In this document: positions 62,539 to 64,000 of the stretch, piece after piece | How positions within the stretch are numbered: position 1 is the stretch's first letter | Layout of the letters: each line of letters starts with the position of its first letter | NCBI RefSeq assembly: GCF_001593285.1 | Contig: NZ_CP012529.1 | Location: forward strand, 124,001-188,000 | Direction of reading: 5' to 3' | Length of the DNA stretch: 64,000 nucleotides | DNA from: Psychrobacter sp. P2G3 | Lineage (GTDB): Bacteria > Pseudomonadota > Gammaproteobacteria > Pseudomonadales > Moraxellaceae | Position numbers and translations under genes: made by a program | The notes under the pieces: model-generated | Database searches by the model: none | What the model saw: only the letters and a program-made list of their open reading frames with translations | What the model was told of the DNA's origin: nothing

Positions 62539-63303
62539 CTAATCTGTCGTGGCAGTCGTTTGTTCTGGTTCTGCTTCGTCAGGAACGAAAACATAACCTA
62601 CGCCCCAGACCGTTTGAATATAGCGAGCTTGTGAAGGGTTATCCTCAATCAGACGACGTAGGCGTGACACCTGTACATCGATTGAGCGCTCCATAGCACC
62701 CCACTCACGGCCACGCGCAAGATTCATAAGCTTATCACGAGTTAAAGGTTCGCGTGGATGCTGTACAAGTGCTTTTAGTACAGAAAATTCACCGGTAGTC
62801 AAAGTAACTACATTGCCATCGCGTTTAAGCGTACGCGTAGACAAATCAAGCGTCCATGGCCCAAATTCAACCACTTCTAACTGATAGCTTGGCGCACCAG
62901 GTAACTCACGGTTTTGACGACGTAGTACCGCTTTGATACGTGCTAGTAGCTCTTTTGGATTAAAGGGCTTGGGCAAATAATCATCTGCACCAGCTTCAAG
63001 TCCAGCAATGCGATCGGCATCACCACCTTTGGCCGTAAGCATGATGATCGGAATATCTCCATTGTCTTCACGCAGACGTCTACAAATACTGATACCGTCT
63101 TCTCCTGGTAGCATTAAGTCTAGCACTACTAAAGAAAACAGTTCACGCTGCATCAATTTGTCCATCTGACTGGCATCATGAGCAGTACGTACTACGAAGC
63201 CGTCATCTTCCAGAAAACGCTGCAACAAAGAACGTAAGCGAGCATCGTCATCAACGACCAAAATTCGCTGAGTCATAGTATCGGTGCTTTTATTATCAGT
63301 CAT
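62539..63303 (-). CDS. ompR: OmpR-family response regulator
   Basis: A 254-aa regulator: receiver domain (about 12-125) with VVDDDARLRSLLQRFL, phospho-acceptor Asp in LVVLDLMLPGEDG, Thr in IIMLTAKGG and Lys in YLPKPFNPKELLARI, then a winged-helix domain (about 148-240) with LTTGEFSVLKALVQHP and RSIDVQVSRLRRLIEDNP...IQTVWGVGYVF. The match is to OmpR itself, the osmolarity/porin regulator. AAAGGA lies eight bases before the ATG at 63303. The expected partner envZ is not downstream; a CobW-type GTPase gene is there instead. Confidence 0.92.
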   Translation of the reverse strand: MTDNKSTDTMTQRILVVDDDARLRSLLQRFLEDDGFVVRTAHDASQMDKLMQRELFSLVVLDLMLPGEDGISICRRLREDNGDIPIIMLTAKGGDADRIAGLEAGADDYLPKPFNPKELLARIKAVLRRQNRELPGAPSYQLEVVEFGPWTLDLSTRTLKRDGNVVTLTTGEFSVLKALVQHPREPLTRDKLMNLARGREWGAMERSIDVQVSRLRRLIEDNPSQARYIQTVWGVGYVFVPDEAEPEQTTATTD

Positions 63304-63882
63304 GCAGAGATCCTTTAATAAACATTATTATTGTCAAAGATTATGTAGTTATTAATAACCTACTAGTCAGGTAGCTACACTGTCAGAAGGCTATGAGTTG
63401 TAATCAGGGGTTATAAATCCACTCAACAGGTAATTTATTTTATATGCTATCCATTGCACAAAAATATATAAAGTATTTATAACATAAAACGTTAAATTTA
63501 CGGTCAGAAGTTCTAGGCCTAGCTATAATTATTTAAATCAACCCTCGGTGCAAATTAGCCAATCTATCTTAATGAAAAAAGAAATCCTAAGCCAAATATA
63601 ACCATTCATACCTCTATTGAAGGGTTTGAGGAAGATTAGCGTTTTTAAACCTATGCCTTTAGTGTATAAGATTGAACAGGTAATTGCATCACCCGTGGAC
63701 ATAAATGCTGTATGCGTTTGTTTAACGTAGTGATTAGCGCTAGATTATATGAAAATTCAAACCATAAAGACTATTATTTGAGCGATAAAGACTATGATAA
63801 GTAACGAAGATATAAAAAGGATTTTTATTCATGCAGCTTTTGCTATAATGCCAAACTACATTTCTCAACGATTGATACGGAT
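63304..63882. other. Divergent spacer upstream of ompR
   Basis: About 580 bases, A+T-rich, with promoters expected in both directions. A TATAAT box at 63844-63849 lies 34 bases before the ATG at 63883 and is a candidate -10 element; no clear -35 box was found. A 70-codon minus-strand frame (63740-63952) has no support. Confidence 0.45.
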
Positions 63883-64000
63883 ATGAGTAGCACTGATACC
63901 TTAACGGCGTCTCAACCCTCGACAAATACACAGGGCCTGGATGCAACCACACACGCGAATATTCACGACAAACTTGCTCGCGCGCTTGGCATTAAGACTG
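63883..64000 (+). CDS. Start of an unidentified gene running off the window
   Basis: An open frame from an ATG at 63883 to the window end, 39 complete codons. The start is Ser/Thr/Asn-rich (MSSTDTLTASQPSTN), then becomes more ordered (IHDKLARALGIKT). A TATAAT box lies upstream. Too short to name; the polar N-terminal tail resembles those of ubiG and yciK in this window. Confidence 0.5.
   Translation, partial: MSSTDTLTASQPSTNTQGLDATTHANIHDKLARALGIKT

Noticed and set aside
63740..63952. 70-codon minus-strand ORF upstream of ompR
   Set aside because: Overlaps the start of a better supported plus-strand gene with a TATAAT box.

Overview
The window looks like a chromosomal segment of a Moraxellaceae gammaproteobacterium, most likely Psychrobacter. 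This is inferred from the moderately A+T-rich DNA, the algZ-algR-hemC-hemD order, the gltA / sdhCDAB / sucAB-lpd-sucCD block, the galE-galU-pgi-ugd-like-pgm module (the same kit that closes Acinetobacter K loci), and a ubiG-mupP-yciK cluster. No database search was possible.

Layout: 1-1461, end of an AlgZ-like sensor and the LytTR regulator AlgR. 1721-5522, hemC, hemD, a HemX-like membrane protein and a hot-dog thioesterase. 5679-10407, ribB with a dead GTP cyclohydrolase II domain, rarA, a putative HExxH protein and a lipoprotein. 10556-26284, citrate synthase (minus strand) and then succinate dehydrogenase, 2-oxoglutarate dehydrogenase and succinyl-CoA ligase genes. The spacers in this TCA block are unusually long and most hold an inverted repeat. 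26285-27122, a junction with terminator-like repeats and a decayed galE fragment.

27123-42118 is an A+T-rich accessory surface-glycan locus. It has all six enzymes for CMP-pseudaminic acid (PseB, C, F, G, H, I). Inserted between pseH and pseI is a three-gene acyl cassette (acyl carrier protein, AMP-dependent acyl ligase, SDR reductase). A 949-aa capsule-type glycosyltransferase candidate follows. On the opposite strand are a TPR glycosyltransferase-like protein, a CatB-type acetyltransferase and a short KpsC-like protein. 42261-48997 is the sugar-nucleotide module: galE, galU, pgi, a UDP-glucose dehydrogenase homologue that has lost its catalytic residues, and the phosphohexomutase gene.

49154-63303 is ordinary housekeeping: mazG, a ComEA-like gene, pcnB (with a very long basic tail), folK, panB, panC, rapZ, darP, dsbA, ubiG, mupP, yciK, a DksA-type zinc finger gene, a CobW-type GTPase gene and ompR without an adjacent envZ. 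The window ends inside a new gene at 63883.

Three copies of a ~135-bp palindromic, MITE-like intergenic repeat occur at 38082, 53385 and 58061. The best candidate for something undescribed is the pseudaminic acid locus with its ACP/ligase/reductase cassette, which may make a non-acetyl acyl group for a Pse derivative built into a surface polysaccharide. No tRNA, rRNA, CRISPR array, complete insertion sequence or phage gene was recognised.
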